From: JADJOM01 sp963817435
GTDB taxonomy: Bacteria; Gemmatimonadota; Gemmatimonadetes; Gemmatimonadales; GWC2-71-9
Assembly (NCBI GenBank): GCA_963817435.1
Contig: CAWFNY010000001.1
Coordinates: 1,674,001-1,738,000, forward strand
Length of the DNA stretch: 64,000 bases
Direction: 5' to 3'
Numbering within the stretch: position 1 is the first letter of the stretch; each line of letters begins with the position of its first letter. The translations under genes and the position numbers were made by a program. Positions 30,544-38,783 of the stretch are shown here, one piece after another. Below the pieces are notes generated by a model. That model had not been told where the DNA came from, did not search any database, and worked only from the letters and a program-made list of their open reading frames with translations.

Positions 30544-31301
30544 ACCCGCTGCTCGACCGCTCCGCACATCCGGTGATCGGCCACCGGGGCGCGGCCTGGT
30601 ACGCGCCGGAGAACACCCTCGAAAGCTTTCGGCTCGCGCTGGCGCAGGGCGCGGACGCCATCGAGTTCGACATCCGGCGCTCCGCCGACGGCGAGGCGAT
30701 GGTCTTCCACGACGCCACGCTCGATCGCACAACCGACCAGCGGGGGCCGGTCGCCACGCGCCCCGCGGCCGAGTTGCAGCGGCTGGATGCGGGGTTCCGC
30801 CACGAGGAGCCGGGAGTCCCCGGCACCCCGTTCCGCGGCCGGGGCGTACGGATTCCGGCGCTCCGCGAAGTGATCGCCGAATTCCCCGGCGTGCCGCTGC
30901 TGATCGAGGTGAAGGAGGCCGAGGTGGCGGATGCGGTCGCACGCGTCCTGGTCGAGAGTGGAGCCGCCGACCGCGCCGTCGTGGCCGGGTCGGAGTGGCA
31001 GGCGCTGGCCCCATTTCGGATGGCCCCGTTCACGTTAGGCGCGTCGCGCAGGGACATCGCCCGCCTCTACTTCGGGCTCGGTGCGCCAGACGCCGCCTGC
31101 CGCTGCTACGCGATCCCCGAGGCCTACCACGGCCTTCCGATCGCCACCCGGCGGTTCGTTCGCCGGGCACACGCGCGGAACAGCACGGTGCATGTGTGGA
31201 CCGTGGATGACGCGCGCTCGGCACTGGCCCTCTGGCGGAACGGGGTGAATGGCATCGTTACCAACAAGCCGGACGTCATCCGGGCCGCCCGCGACCGCTG
31301 A
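30540..31301 (+). CDS. ugpQ: Glycerophosphodiester phosphodiesterase
   Basis: This 253-residue GDPD-family TIM barrel has the catalytic HRGAAWYAPENTLESF (residues 14-29, His14-Arg and Glu), EFDIRRSADGEAMVFHDATLDRTTD with the metal-binding ExD and general-base histidine, and LIEVKE. All needed residues are visible. It hydrolyses glycerophosphodiesters to glycerol-3-phosphate plus alcohol. With no signal peptide it is a cytoplasmic UgpQ-like enzyme. The ATGA overlap with the acyl-CoA ligase suggests a shared lipid-degradation transcript. Confidence 0.9.
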   Translation: MNPLLDRSAHPVIGHRGAAWYAPENTLESFRLALAQGADAIEFDIRRSADGEAMVFHDATLDRTTDQRGPVATRPAAELQRLDAGFRHEEPGVPGTPFRGRGVRIPALREVIAEFPGVPLLIEVKEAEVADAVARVLVESGAADRAVVAGSEWQALAPFRMAPFTLGASRRDIARLYFGLGAPDAACRCYAIPEAYHGLPIATRRFVRRAHARNSTVHVWTVDDARSALALWRNGVNGIVTNKPDVIRAARDR

Positions 31302-31310
31302 GCCTTGTCC

Positions 31311-32684
31311 ATGCCGCATGACGCCCCCCTCAATCCGGCGGACCAGTCGCTGCTCGCCATCCTCGGGCGCAGCATCGCGCGGCTCGAGGCCGGCTTCGCC
31401 TCCCTTCCCCCGAGCGAGGGTGGCCAGCTCGATCTCCCCGCGATCGAACGGGTGCTTAGGGACGTCGCACTCCGGCTGCATGACAACTTCCCCTACTTCC
31501 ATCCGCTTTATGCCGGCCAGATGCTCAAGCCGCCGCACCCGGTGGCCCGGCTGGCGTACGCCCTGGCGATGCTGATCAATCCGAACAATCACGCGCTGGA
31601 CGGCGGGCGCGCGAGTTCGGCGATGGAAAAGGAGGCGGTGGCCGCGCTTGCCGCGATGTTCGGATGGTCCACGCACCTCGGCCACCTCACCGGCGGCGGC
31701 ACGATGGCCAACCTCGAGGCGCTCTGGATCGCCGGGCAGCTCCGGCCCGGCGCGACCATCGTCGCCTCGGCACAGGCGCACTACACCCATTCGCGAATCA
31801 GCGGCGTGCTGGGCCTCCGGTATCGGGCGTGTCCCAGCGACCGGAATGGGAAGATGGATCTGGACGCGCTGGACCAGATTCTGGCGGAGGAGAATGTGGG
31901 AACCGTCGTGGCGACGATGGGCACCACCGCGGCCGGTGCCGTGGATCCCCTGCCCGCCCTGCTCGCGCGCCGGGATCGCCACGGATTCCGGCTGCATGCG
32001 GATGCGGCCTACGGGGGGTACTTCACACTCGTGGACAACCTCGCCCAGGCTGCCCGCGATGCCTTTGCGGCGCTCAAGGAAGTGGACTCGCTCGTCATCG
32101 ATCCGCACAAGCACGGGCTGCAGCCGTACGGGTGCGGGTGCGTGCTCTTCCGCGATCCGGCGGTGGGCCTCCTCTACCGGCATGAATCGCCCTATACCTA
32201 TTTCACCTCGGCGGAGCTGCATCTCGGCGAGATCAGCCTCGAGTGCTCACGCCCGGGTGCCGCCGCGGTCGCGCTCTGGACCACGCAGCGGCTGATGCCG
32301 CTGGTACCGGGTGGAGCGTTCGCGGCGATGCTGCACGCGGCACGGGAGGCCGCACTCGATCTGTACGGACGCCTGAGCGCCGACCTGCGAATGCTGACCG
32401 GGCCCTCGCCGGAACTCGATATCGTGGTCTGGGCGCCCCGCGCCACGACGGCGCGGGCGGTGTCGGCGAGGTCGCGCCGGGTCTTCGAGGAGGCGGCACG
32501 CCGTGGGCTCCACCTCGCGCTCGCCGACTTGCCGGCAGAGCTCATCGACCCCACCGGGTCCCGGCTGCGGCGCGACCAGGAGACGGTCACCTGCCTCCGT
32601 TCGGTCCTGATGAAGCCCGAGCATCGCGAGTGGGTCCCGCGGATCTTCGCGATCATCGCCGCGGCCACCGACGCGGCGGGCTGA
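31311..32684 (+). CDS. PLP-dependent decarboxylase family protein (group II type)
   Basis: This 457-residue fold-type I PLP enzyme has the HLTGGGTMANLEALW phosphate-binding loop (about 120-135), HYTHSRISGVLGL with the cofactor-stacking histidine, LHADAAYGGYF with the pyridine-binding aspartate, and the Schiff-base lysine in IDPHKHGLQPYGCGCVLF. The pattern is that of the pyridoxal-dependent decarboxylase group containing aromatic, glutamate and tyrosine decarboxylases. The amino-acid substrate is not evident; an aspartate/glutamate-type or aromatic amine function is possible. ATG 31311 is preferred to the TTG at 31305. It begins 9 nt after the phosphodiesterase stop and ends the plus-strand run. 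Confidence 0.85.
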   Translation: MPHDAPLNPADQSLLAILGRSIARLEAGFASLPPSEGGQLDLPAIERVLRDVALRLHDNFPYFHPLYAGQMLKPPHPVARLAYALAMLINPNNHALDGGRASSAMEKEAVAALAAMFGWSTHLGHLTGGGTMANLEALWIAGQLRPGATIVASAQAHYTHSRISGVLGLRYRACPSDRNGKMDLDALDQILAEENVGTVVATMGTTAAGAVDPLPALLARRDRHGFRLHADAAYGGYFTLVDNLAQAARDAFAALKEVDSLVIDPHKHGLQPYGCGCVLFRDPAVGLLYRHESPYTYFTSAELHLGEISLECSRPGAAAVALWTTQRLMPLVPGGAFAAMLHAAREAALDLYGRLSADLRMLTGPSPELDIVVWAPRATTARAVSARSRRVFEEAARRGLHLALADLPAELIDPTGSRLRRDQETVTCLRSVLMKPEHREWVPRIFAIIAAATDAAG

Positions 32685-32714
32685 GGCGTCAGGCGGCGCT
32701 CAGCCCGGCAGCAT

Positions 32715-33161
32715 TCACTTCTGGCGCGCGGTTGCCATGCACTCGATCTCGGTTCGCGCCCCGAGCGCGAGTCCGCTGGTGGCGATCGTGGAGCGAGCGG
32801 GGGGATCTTTCGGGAAGACGGTGGCGTACACCTGGTTCATCGCGTCATAGTCGCCGATGTCGGCGAGATACACGGTGCACTTGATGACCCGGTCGAGCGA
32901 ACTTCCGGAGGCCTCGAGCACACTGCGGATATTTTCCAGTGCCTGCTGGGTCTCCGCGCGAATTCCGCCCGAGACCAGGTTCCGGGTGCCGCGGACATTC
33001 CCGATCTGCCCGGACAGGTAGATGATGTTGCCGACCTTCACCGCGGGGGAGAACGGCAGGCCCTCGACCGTGCCCGGCACCTTGAGGATCTCCTTCTCCT
33101 GAGCCGCGAGACCGGTAGTCACCGCGGCGGCCAGCAGCACCCCCATCACGACGCTTCGCAT
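32715..33161 (-). CDS. RidA-family protein with export signal
   Basis: This 148-residue protein starts at ATG 33161 after a GAGGGG ribosome-binding site. Residues 1-20 (MRSVVMGVLLAAAVTTGLAA) look like a Sec signal peptide ending at LAA. The remainder is a full RidA/YjgF domain with VGNIIYLSGQIG, TQQALENIRSVLEASG, VYLADIGDYDAMN, and the active-site arginine of PPARSTI, then TEIECMATA. RidA enzymes hydrolyse reactive enamines and imines made by PLP enzymes, normally in the cytoplasm, and form trimers. An exported version implies a periplasmic task. It is transcribed after the GH38 gene with a 13-nt gap and converges with the PLP decarboxylase gene. Confidence 0.85.
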   Translation of the reverse strand: MRSVVMGVLLAAAVTTGLAAQEKEILKVPGTVEGLPFSPAVKVGNIIYLSGQIGNVRGTRNLVSGGIRAETQQALENIRSVLEASGSSLDRVIKCTVYLADIGDYDAMNQVYATVFPKDPPARSTIATSGLALGARTEIECMATARQK

Positions 33162-33174
33162 CAGCCCCTCCTCG

Positions 33175-35862
33175 TCAGTCAGTGAATTCCAGCAGTATGG
33201 ACACGATGGCCCGCGGTCCCGCACTGAACGCCACCTCCCCGCTGCCGGGACCGGCGTGAAGCGGGGCGAGCGCGGTTTCATCGGCGCGGATCAGCGTCGC
33301 GCGGACGAGGGCCCAGGGAGTGCGCCACCGTCCAGGTACGGGACGGTCCAGTGCGTTGTAGCAGCGCAGGACGATCCCCCGTCCGCCGCTCGCCCTGGTG
33401 CAGGCGGAGATGACGAGCCCTTCGCCCTCGAGGGTCACGCCCGTCGATGTCAGAGGCGCCGGGGCCGCCTCACAATAGTCGCGCATCCAGAGCGCGAGCG
33501 GTGGCACGAAGGCATCCTCCCACATTCGTTCCAGCCGGTCAGGCGCGGCGAGGTCATCCGCCGTCACCGGCGCGACGCCCAGCGTGATGGTCTCGCTACC
33601 GAGGCACTGCGCCTCGGGCGTCTCGGTCGGCCAGCCGGCGTGGCCGGGTCGGGTGCGGAGGCCGGATCGGGAGAGCTCGCCGACCGAGCGGAGCAGCGTC
33701 ACCAGCAGGTCGCCACTCGCGGTCCATTCGTACTCGAAGAATCCCGGCATAAAGACCGCCAGGCCGCGCGCGCCACGCGCCGCTGCGACCCAGCGATGGG
33801 CCGGCGCCGTTGCGACCGGGGATTCCGCCGGGTTCCGGGCTTGGCGCTTGAGGGCCGTCCGCGCGATGGTGCCGAACTGGGCTCCTGCCAGACTTGGCCG
33901 GCCGCGAAGCCCCGTGGGAATCCGCAGCCGCAGGCGGTGATCCCTCGCCTGGTTGTCGAGTGTGATGGTGCAGCGGAGGACCGGCGAGTCGCCGACCGCC
34001 TCGAGTCGCAGCTTCGCGGTCACGCGCCCTTCACCCTTCCCGGCGCCGCGGCCGCAGCGGAGCGCGAGCGGCCAGCTCAGTCCCGCCACGAAGGGGCCCT
34101 CCGCGGTGACCATCGGCCGGGCGGCGCGGAGCGGCCGGCGGATCACGTCGCGAGGCACCGGACAGAAGCTGTAGGTATCACCGGCATCGCGCTCGCTCTC
34201 CAGCGCCAGCAGCCCTTCGAACAGCGGCCCGTCGCCCGCGGCCCGGAGTGTCACCGTGCCGTCGGCTGCGACCTGCGACTCCACCCTCCCGTTCCAGAGA
34301 TTCCGCCCATGCGCGGCGGCGAACGGCTCGAGTGGTGGCGCGGAGCCCGGGACGGCCTCCGCCAGGCACCCGCCGAGGCCGGGCAATTCGCTGGGCAGCG
34401 GAAAGGCGACGCGGAGCAGGTCCACCTCATCCTGGTCGGGATAATGACGCAGCGCTTCGATTCGCTCGAGCACGACCTCCGCCGTCAGCACTTGCGGAGC
34501 GACCTCGCTCACCGTGCCGTCAGGGCGTGAGAACCGCAGTACGAACGGCTGCACCCCGGAACCCCGTCGCGGCACCCGCACGCCCGGTGGTCCCACCAGG
34601 ATATCCCGCCGGAAGATGCTGAGGTCGGCGATGACGACACCGCCGCGTGCCCGGGCCGCGGGATTCCAGAGAGCGAGCCTCGGTGCGGTGGCGGGATCCT
34701 CCCGCGCGCGGTCGGCATCGTGACCGGCCAGTGCGTGCAGGGCGCCGCGCGTGACCTCCCGCAGGGCGGCCTCCGCGTCATCGAACCGGACCGACATCGC
34801 GCGCGAGACCTCGTCGGCGGCGCAGCCTCCGATGGCGTCGTGGAAGTGGCACTCGATCACCTCTCGCCAGGCGCGGGTCAGCACCGCCATCATGGCATCG
34901 GTTCGCGCCCCGCCGAGGCCGGCGAGCGCCACCAGCGGCTCCGCCTGGCGCACGAGCGCGACCTCGATCCGGCTGTTCCGCCGCTTGATCGGCGCGCGGG
35001 TGCCATGCACGCCCTGCAGCGTCCAGGTGTAGCCATAGGACCAGCGGAGCTCGCCGGTCAGGACATCGAGACCGGCCGCTTCGTCGCGCGCCGCGCGGAG
35101 GAAGTCGTCGAGCCGGGAAAACCGGAACTGGAGCCCCGGCACCCGGGCGGCGAGCCGAGTGGCCAGGCCAGCGAGGTCGGGGGCGGGGGCATGATGATCG
35201 GCCCCGACGAAGACGGCGACGTGACGGGTCGCGGCGCGCGGCAGTACTTGTGAGGCGACCTGCGCCCATGCCGCCGCCAGCCGGTCATCGGCGACCAGCA
35301 GCGACGACCCGATCTCATACCCGTCGGGGGGCAGGTGATAGACGAGCGCGCGCCGGCCGTCGGGCGCGTCCCACCAGGCGAGGTCACGATGGCGGGTCCG
35401 CTCGGGGCCGAGACCGCGCCACACCGTGCCGAGGGAGATCCCGAACTCCGCGCCCAGCGCCGGCCAGATGGCCGGGTGACCGAAGGCATCCGGCGAATGC
35501 AGCACGTCGAGTCGCCCACCGAACTCCGACGCATCGGCACGGCCGGCGGCGAGATTCCTGAGGAGCGACTCTCCAGCCGGGATCTGCTCGTCGGCGAGCA
35601 CATACCAGGGACCGACCTGCAGCCGGCCCGACCGCACCAGCCCCGCGATGGCCTCACGCCGCTCGGGACGAACGGCGAGGTAGTCGCGCAGCAGCACCGT
35701 CTGGCCATCGAGCAGAAAGCTCGTGAGCCGGGGATCGGCTTCGCATTGCGCCAGCAGCTCGTCGAGGGCACTGACCAGCCGGGCGCGAAAGCCGCCGAGC
35801 GGCAGGTACCACTCACGGTCCCAGTGCGTGTGCGGGATCAGATGGATGATCGGAACTGGCAT
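33175..35862 (-). CDS. Glycoside hydrolase family 38 alpha-mannosidase-like protein
   Basis: This 895-residue protein opens with IIHLIPHTHWDREWY, containing the HxHxD zinc-binding start of GH38. SPDAFGHPAIWPAL carries the nucleophile-region aspartate and further zinc ligands. The middle domain (about 280-380) includes the conserved helix region ending CHFHDAIGGCAADEV, and the remaining 500 residues form the beta-sandwich domains. It should hydrolyse alpha-mannosides with retention of configuration. There is no signal peptide, so it probably acts in the cytoplasm on taken-up or recycled mannosides. The promoter side has a TAGGAT -10-like box 8 nt before the ATG and a 7-bp inverted repeat just upstream. 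Confidence 0.9.
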   Translation of the reverse strand: MPVPIIHLIPHTHWDREWYLPLGGFRARLVSALDELLAQCEADPRLTSFLLDGQTVLLRDYLAVRPERREAIAGLVRSGRLQVGPWYVLADEQIPAGESLLRNLAAGRADASEFGGRLDVLHSPDAFGHPAIWPALGAEFGISLGTVWRGLGPERTRHRDLAWWDAPDGRRALVYHLPPDGYEIGSSLLVADDRLAAAWAQVASQVLPRAATRHVAVFVGADHHAPAPDLAGLATRLAARVPGLQFRFSRLDDFLRAARDEAAGLDVLTGELRWSYGYTWTLQGVHGTRAPIKRRNSRIEVALVRQAEPLVALAGLGGARTDAMMAVLTRAWREVIECHFHDAIGGCAADEVSRAMSVRFDDAEAALREVTRGALHALAGHDADRAREDPATAPRLALWNPAARARGGVVIADLSIFRRDILVGPPGVRVPRRGSGVQPFVLRFSRPDGTVSEVAPQVLTAEVVLERIEALRHYPDQDEVDLLRVAFPLPSELPGLGGCLAEAVPGSAPPLEPFAAAHGRNLWNGRVESQVAADGTVTLRAAGDGPLFEGLLALESERDAGDTYSFCPVPRDVIRRPLRAARPMVTAEGPFVAGLSWPLALRCGRGAGKGEGRVTAKLRLEAVGDSPVLRCTITLDNQARDHRLRLRIPTGLRGRPSLAGAQFGTIARTALKRQARNPAESPVATAPAHRWVAAARGARGLAVFMPGFFEYEWTASGDLLVTLLRSVGELSRSGLRTRPGHAGWPTETPEAQCLGSETITLGVAPVTADDLAAPDRLERMWEDAFVPPLALWMRDYCEAAPAPLTSTGVTLEGEGLVISACTRASGGRGIVLRCYNALDRPVPGRWRTPWALVRATLIRADETALAPLHAGPGSGEVAFSAGPRAIVSILLEFTD

Positions 35863-35870
35863 GGCGCAGA

Positions 35871-35876
35871 ATCCTA
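35871..35876 (-). promoter_or_regulatory. -10-like TAGGAT before the GH38 start (leaderless candidate)
   Basis: On the minus strand TAGGAT ends 8 nt before the ATG at 35862, so a transcript would begin at or next to the start codon. No ribosome-binding site is present between them. Confidence 0.35.
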
Positions 35877-35886
35877 CCCCGCTTTG

Positions 35887-35905
35887 GCATGACCGGTAGT
35901 CATGC
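35887..35905. promoter_or_regulatory. Operator-like inverted repeat between GH38 and Rieske oxygenase genes
   Basis: GCATGAC and GTCATGC are perfect 7-bp half-sites separated by 5 nt (19 bp in all). They lie over the -35 position of the putative GH38 promoter and 71 nt before the oxygenase start. Size and symmetry suit a dimeric helix-turn-helix repressor; no regulator gene is adjacent. Confidence 0.4.
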
Positions 35906-35975
35906 TCGCCGATTCCCCTTCCCCGCGCGGGGGGTGACGGTCATTTTTGTCGGGTCCCTCGCAACGAGAGCCGCC

Positions 35976-37133
35976 GTGACGACCATCGCCTGGAAGCCCC
36001 GTGAACTCCCCACCCACGGGCAGATGACCCTGCCGCGCCGCTATTTCACCTCGCCGGAACTGCTGCAGGAGGAGATGGAGCGGCTGTTCACCCGGCAGTG
36101 GCTCTGCGTCGACCGCGAGGAACGGATCGCGAAGCCCGGTGACTACTTCCTGCTCGAGGTCGCGGGCGAGAGCATCATCATCCTCCGTGACCAGCAGGGC
36201 GTCGTCAGCGCGTTCTACAACGTCTGCCGGCATCGCGGCAGCAGGCTCTGCGAGGAGCACCAGGGCCAGCTCTCGGAGACGATCCAGTGTCCCTATCACG
36301 CGTGGACCTACGGCCTCGATGGCCGGCTGATCGGAGCGCCGGCGACCAACGACCTCGAGGGGTTCCGCAAGCAGGACTGGCCGCTGCACAGGGTGGGCGT
36401 CAAGCTGTGGGAGGGGTTCATCTTCATCAACCTGGCGAAGGAGCCGGTCCCCTTCGAGGAGAGCCATGCGCCACTCATCGGGCGCTTCAGCCGGTTCAAC
36501 ATGCCGAACCTCAAGGTCGGCAGGACGATCGAGTACGACGTCCACGCCAACTGGAAACTGGTCGTCCAGAACTACTCCGAGTGCTACCACTGCCCCCTGG
36601 TACACCCGACGCTCACCAGGCGCACGCCCCCGCTCCTCGGGGAGAACGACCTGAGCGATGGACCGTTCCTCGGCGGCTACATGGTCCTCGCCGACGACGC
36701 CAGGAGCATGACGATGAGCGGCCGCGTCTGCGGCCTGCCGGTGGATCCCGCGCTCCCCGCGGAGGACCACAACCGGGTCTACTACTACTCGATCATGCCG
36801 AACATGCTCCTCAGCCTGCATCCGGACTACGTGATGTTCCACGTGCTCTGGCCCGTCGCGGTGGACCGCACGAGGATCTTCTGCCATTGGCTCTTCAATC
36901 CGGCTTCCCTCGCCAATCCGGCGTTCGACATCGAGGACGGCGTGAAATTCTGGGACATGACCAACCGGGAGGACTGGCATGTCTGCGAGCTGAGTCAGGC
37001 GGGCATCAACTCGAGGGCCTATACCTCGGGTCCCTATTCCCGCCGCGAGACGGTCTCCGCCGCATTCGACCGGGACTATCTCCAGGCGATGGGTCATCCC
37101 GTCAGCACGATCTTCCCGAACCACGGCGGCTGA
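35976..37133 (+). CDS. Rieske-type aromatic-ring/N-methyl oxygenase, alpha subunit
   Basis: This 385-residue Rieske non-haem iron oxygenase has the [2Fe-2S] ligands in CRHRGSRLCEEHQG and CPYHAWTYG (CxH-X17-CxxH type, about residues 65-90). The bridging and iron-binding motif is VQNYSECYHCPLVHP, with the third carboxylate ligand probably in FWDMTNREDW near the C-terminus. The sequence is of the GbcA/stachydrine-demethylase and carnitine-monooxygenase type rather than benzene dioxygenases. N-demethylation of a quaternary or methylated amine is a reasonable guess. The GTG at 35976 follows GAGAG at 5-nt spacing and is preferred; an upstream ATG at 35889 would add 29 residues reading through the operator-like repeat. 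No reductase gene is adjacent. Confidence 0.85.
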   Translation: MTTIAWKPRELPTHGQMTLPRRYFTSPELLQEEMERLFTRQWLCVDREERIAKPGDYFLLEVAGESIIILRDQQGVVSAFYNVCRHRGSRLCEEHQGQLSETIQCPYHAWTYGLDGRLIGAPATNDLEGFRKQDWPLHRVGVKLWEGFIFINLAKEPVPFEESHAPLIGRFSRFNMPNLKVGRTIEYDVHANWKLVVQNYSECYHCPLVHPTLTRRTPPLLGENDLSDGPFLGGYMVLADDARSMTMSGRVCGLPVDPALPAEDHNRVYYYSIMPNMLLSLHPDYVMFHVLWPVAVDRTRIFCHWLFNPASLANPAFDIEDGVKFWDMTNREDWHVCELSQAGINSRAYTSGPYSRRETVSAAFDRDYLQAMGHPVSTIFPNHGG

Positions 37134-37164
37134 TCGCCGGACAGGATCAGGGTCACCCAGACAT

Positions 37165-37200
37165 GGGAGGGGCGGGTCAGATGACCCGCCCCTCCCTTTA
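37165..37200 (+). terminator. Rho-independent terminator after the Rieske oxygenase gene
   Basis: A perfect 15-bp stem (GGGAGGGGCGGGTCA and its complement) with a minimal GA centre is followed by TTTA on the plus strand. It lies 32 nt after the oxygenase stop and 32 nt before the end of the minus-strand caspase gene, so it may serve both directions. Confidence 0.7.
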
Positions 37201-37231
37201 GCTCTGAGCCCCTCGGGCCGATCGATCCGGT

Positions 37232-38712
37232 CTAGCGCGCTGATCCCAGAAAGCGCGCGATGGGGTCGCCGACATGCTGGCCCTCGAACTGCGGATGCTG
37301 GGGCGCCTTCCGGAAATCCATCGACATGGTGTTGGTCTGGTCCACGATCCTGGTCTGCAGATCGGCGAAGCTCATGTTCGCCGGACCGTCCATGATGGAC
37401 CGGAAGATCATGAAGGTGAGCAGCCCCACGTTCGCGTGCCCGCCATCCGGCATGTCGATCGTGTAGTTGGCGGAGGTCTCGTCCGCGGTCGACCCCGCGA
37501 TCAGCACGTGGTTCGCGGGCTGGTCGTACTCCGCCTGGTGGGAGCGCGGCCCGTCGTCAGCGACTTGCTCGGCGTCTGCACCTGCGCGGCGATGTCCCGG
37601 TACTTGATGAAGCGCGCCTGGGCCAGCGGCGGGTTGGGATCCTTCCGAAAGTGGGCCGGCACCGGCAGCTTGCCGGCGAGGCTGCCCCAGGTACGCACCT
37701 TCGGCGGCCCGCCGCGGGTTCCGGTGCCGGCGTGGCACATGTCGAGCACGATCAGGGTGTGCCCGGCCCTGAGCTCGCTGGTGAGCACGGCCATCTCGTC
37801 GTCGAGGATGTAGCCATACAGGTCGCCCTGGGTGCCCCAGGTCGCGATCGCCTCGTCCTTGCCATCCGGCTCCGGGTCGTCCGCGCCGGTCCAGCCGCGG
37901 TTGTCAGGCATCTGCATGCCGTGTCCGGAATAGTGGAAGACCGCGACGCCGTTCGGGCCGGCCTGGCCGAGGTGCCGCCGGAAGGCTTCGATGATCTGGT
38001 CGCGGTTGGCTTCCACGTCCTTGAGCATCACGATGTTCCCGGGCTTGAACCCGTACTTCTCGATCAGCAGCTGGCGCATCAGCTGGGAATCGTTGCTTGG
38101 GCCGCCGCCCAGATCGTTGTCCTCGCCGGGGTAGTCGTCCGCGGCGACCAGCAGCGCGTAGCGCCCGTTCGGGTCCCCGCCACCCGGGTAGAGCCGGGCG
38201 TAGTCCACATCGGTGACCGAACCCTGCGACTTGGTCGTCAGGATGTAGCGCCCGCGGGAACTCGGCTGCGTGCCGATGACCATGATCGCATAGTCACCAT
38301 CGAGCGGCAGCTTGAGCTCCGACATCGCTTCGCCCCTGGCGACCTTCGATTCCGCGATCTCCTTGAGCTCCTCGCCCTGCTGGATGAGGACGACGACGAG
38401 GACCTCGTAATTCGCCTTCACCGTGAACGAGACCAGCTCGTTCTTCCTCCCCTGGTAGCTCCACTGGTCGAGGATCCACCCGTTCTGCAGCAGCCGGTCG
38501 CCGTCGGCGAGCTCACCCTCGAGGAACTGATTGGGCCTGATGAGCGGGGTGTACGTCATCCGCCGATCCGCCAGACTCGCGCGACGTCCGATGTGCGCCT
38601 GCCGAAGCTGCTGCCGCAGCACCGCGGCGGCGCCGGGATCCTGCGCCGATGCGACACCGGCGGTCAGGGACAGCGCCGCCATGAACGTGACTGTACCCAT
38701 CGCGAACCGCAT
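37232..38712 (-). CDS. Secreted caspase-like (C14/metacaspase) protein, disrupted by one frameshift
   Basis: The gene starts at ATG 38712 with GGAGGAG just upstream. The signal peptide MRFAMGTVTFMAALSLTAGVASA points to export. After a domain of about 150 residues comes a caspase p20-like fold with catalytic histidine in FHYSGHGMQMP and cysteine in LIVLDMCHAGTG. The frame read from the start ends at 37501, but coherent sequence (NHVLIAGSTADETSANY, then GLLTFMIFRSIMD) continues in another frame to 37232. The switch lies near 37545-37590. Adding one base there makes the span exactly 494 codons, so a single missing base, from sequence error or recent mutation, is the simplest reading. In intact form it would be a cysteine peptidase cleaving after Arg/Lys or Asp in the periplasm or outside. 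Confidence 0.75.
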
Positions 38713-38783
38713 AGCTCCTCCATGTAGGAAACGGGCTTGCCTGCTGATCAGATTCTTCGAAGCCATCGGCCGGGCAGGGCCGG

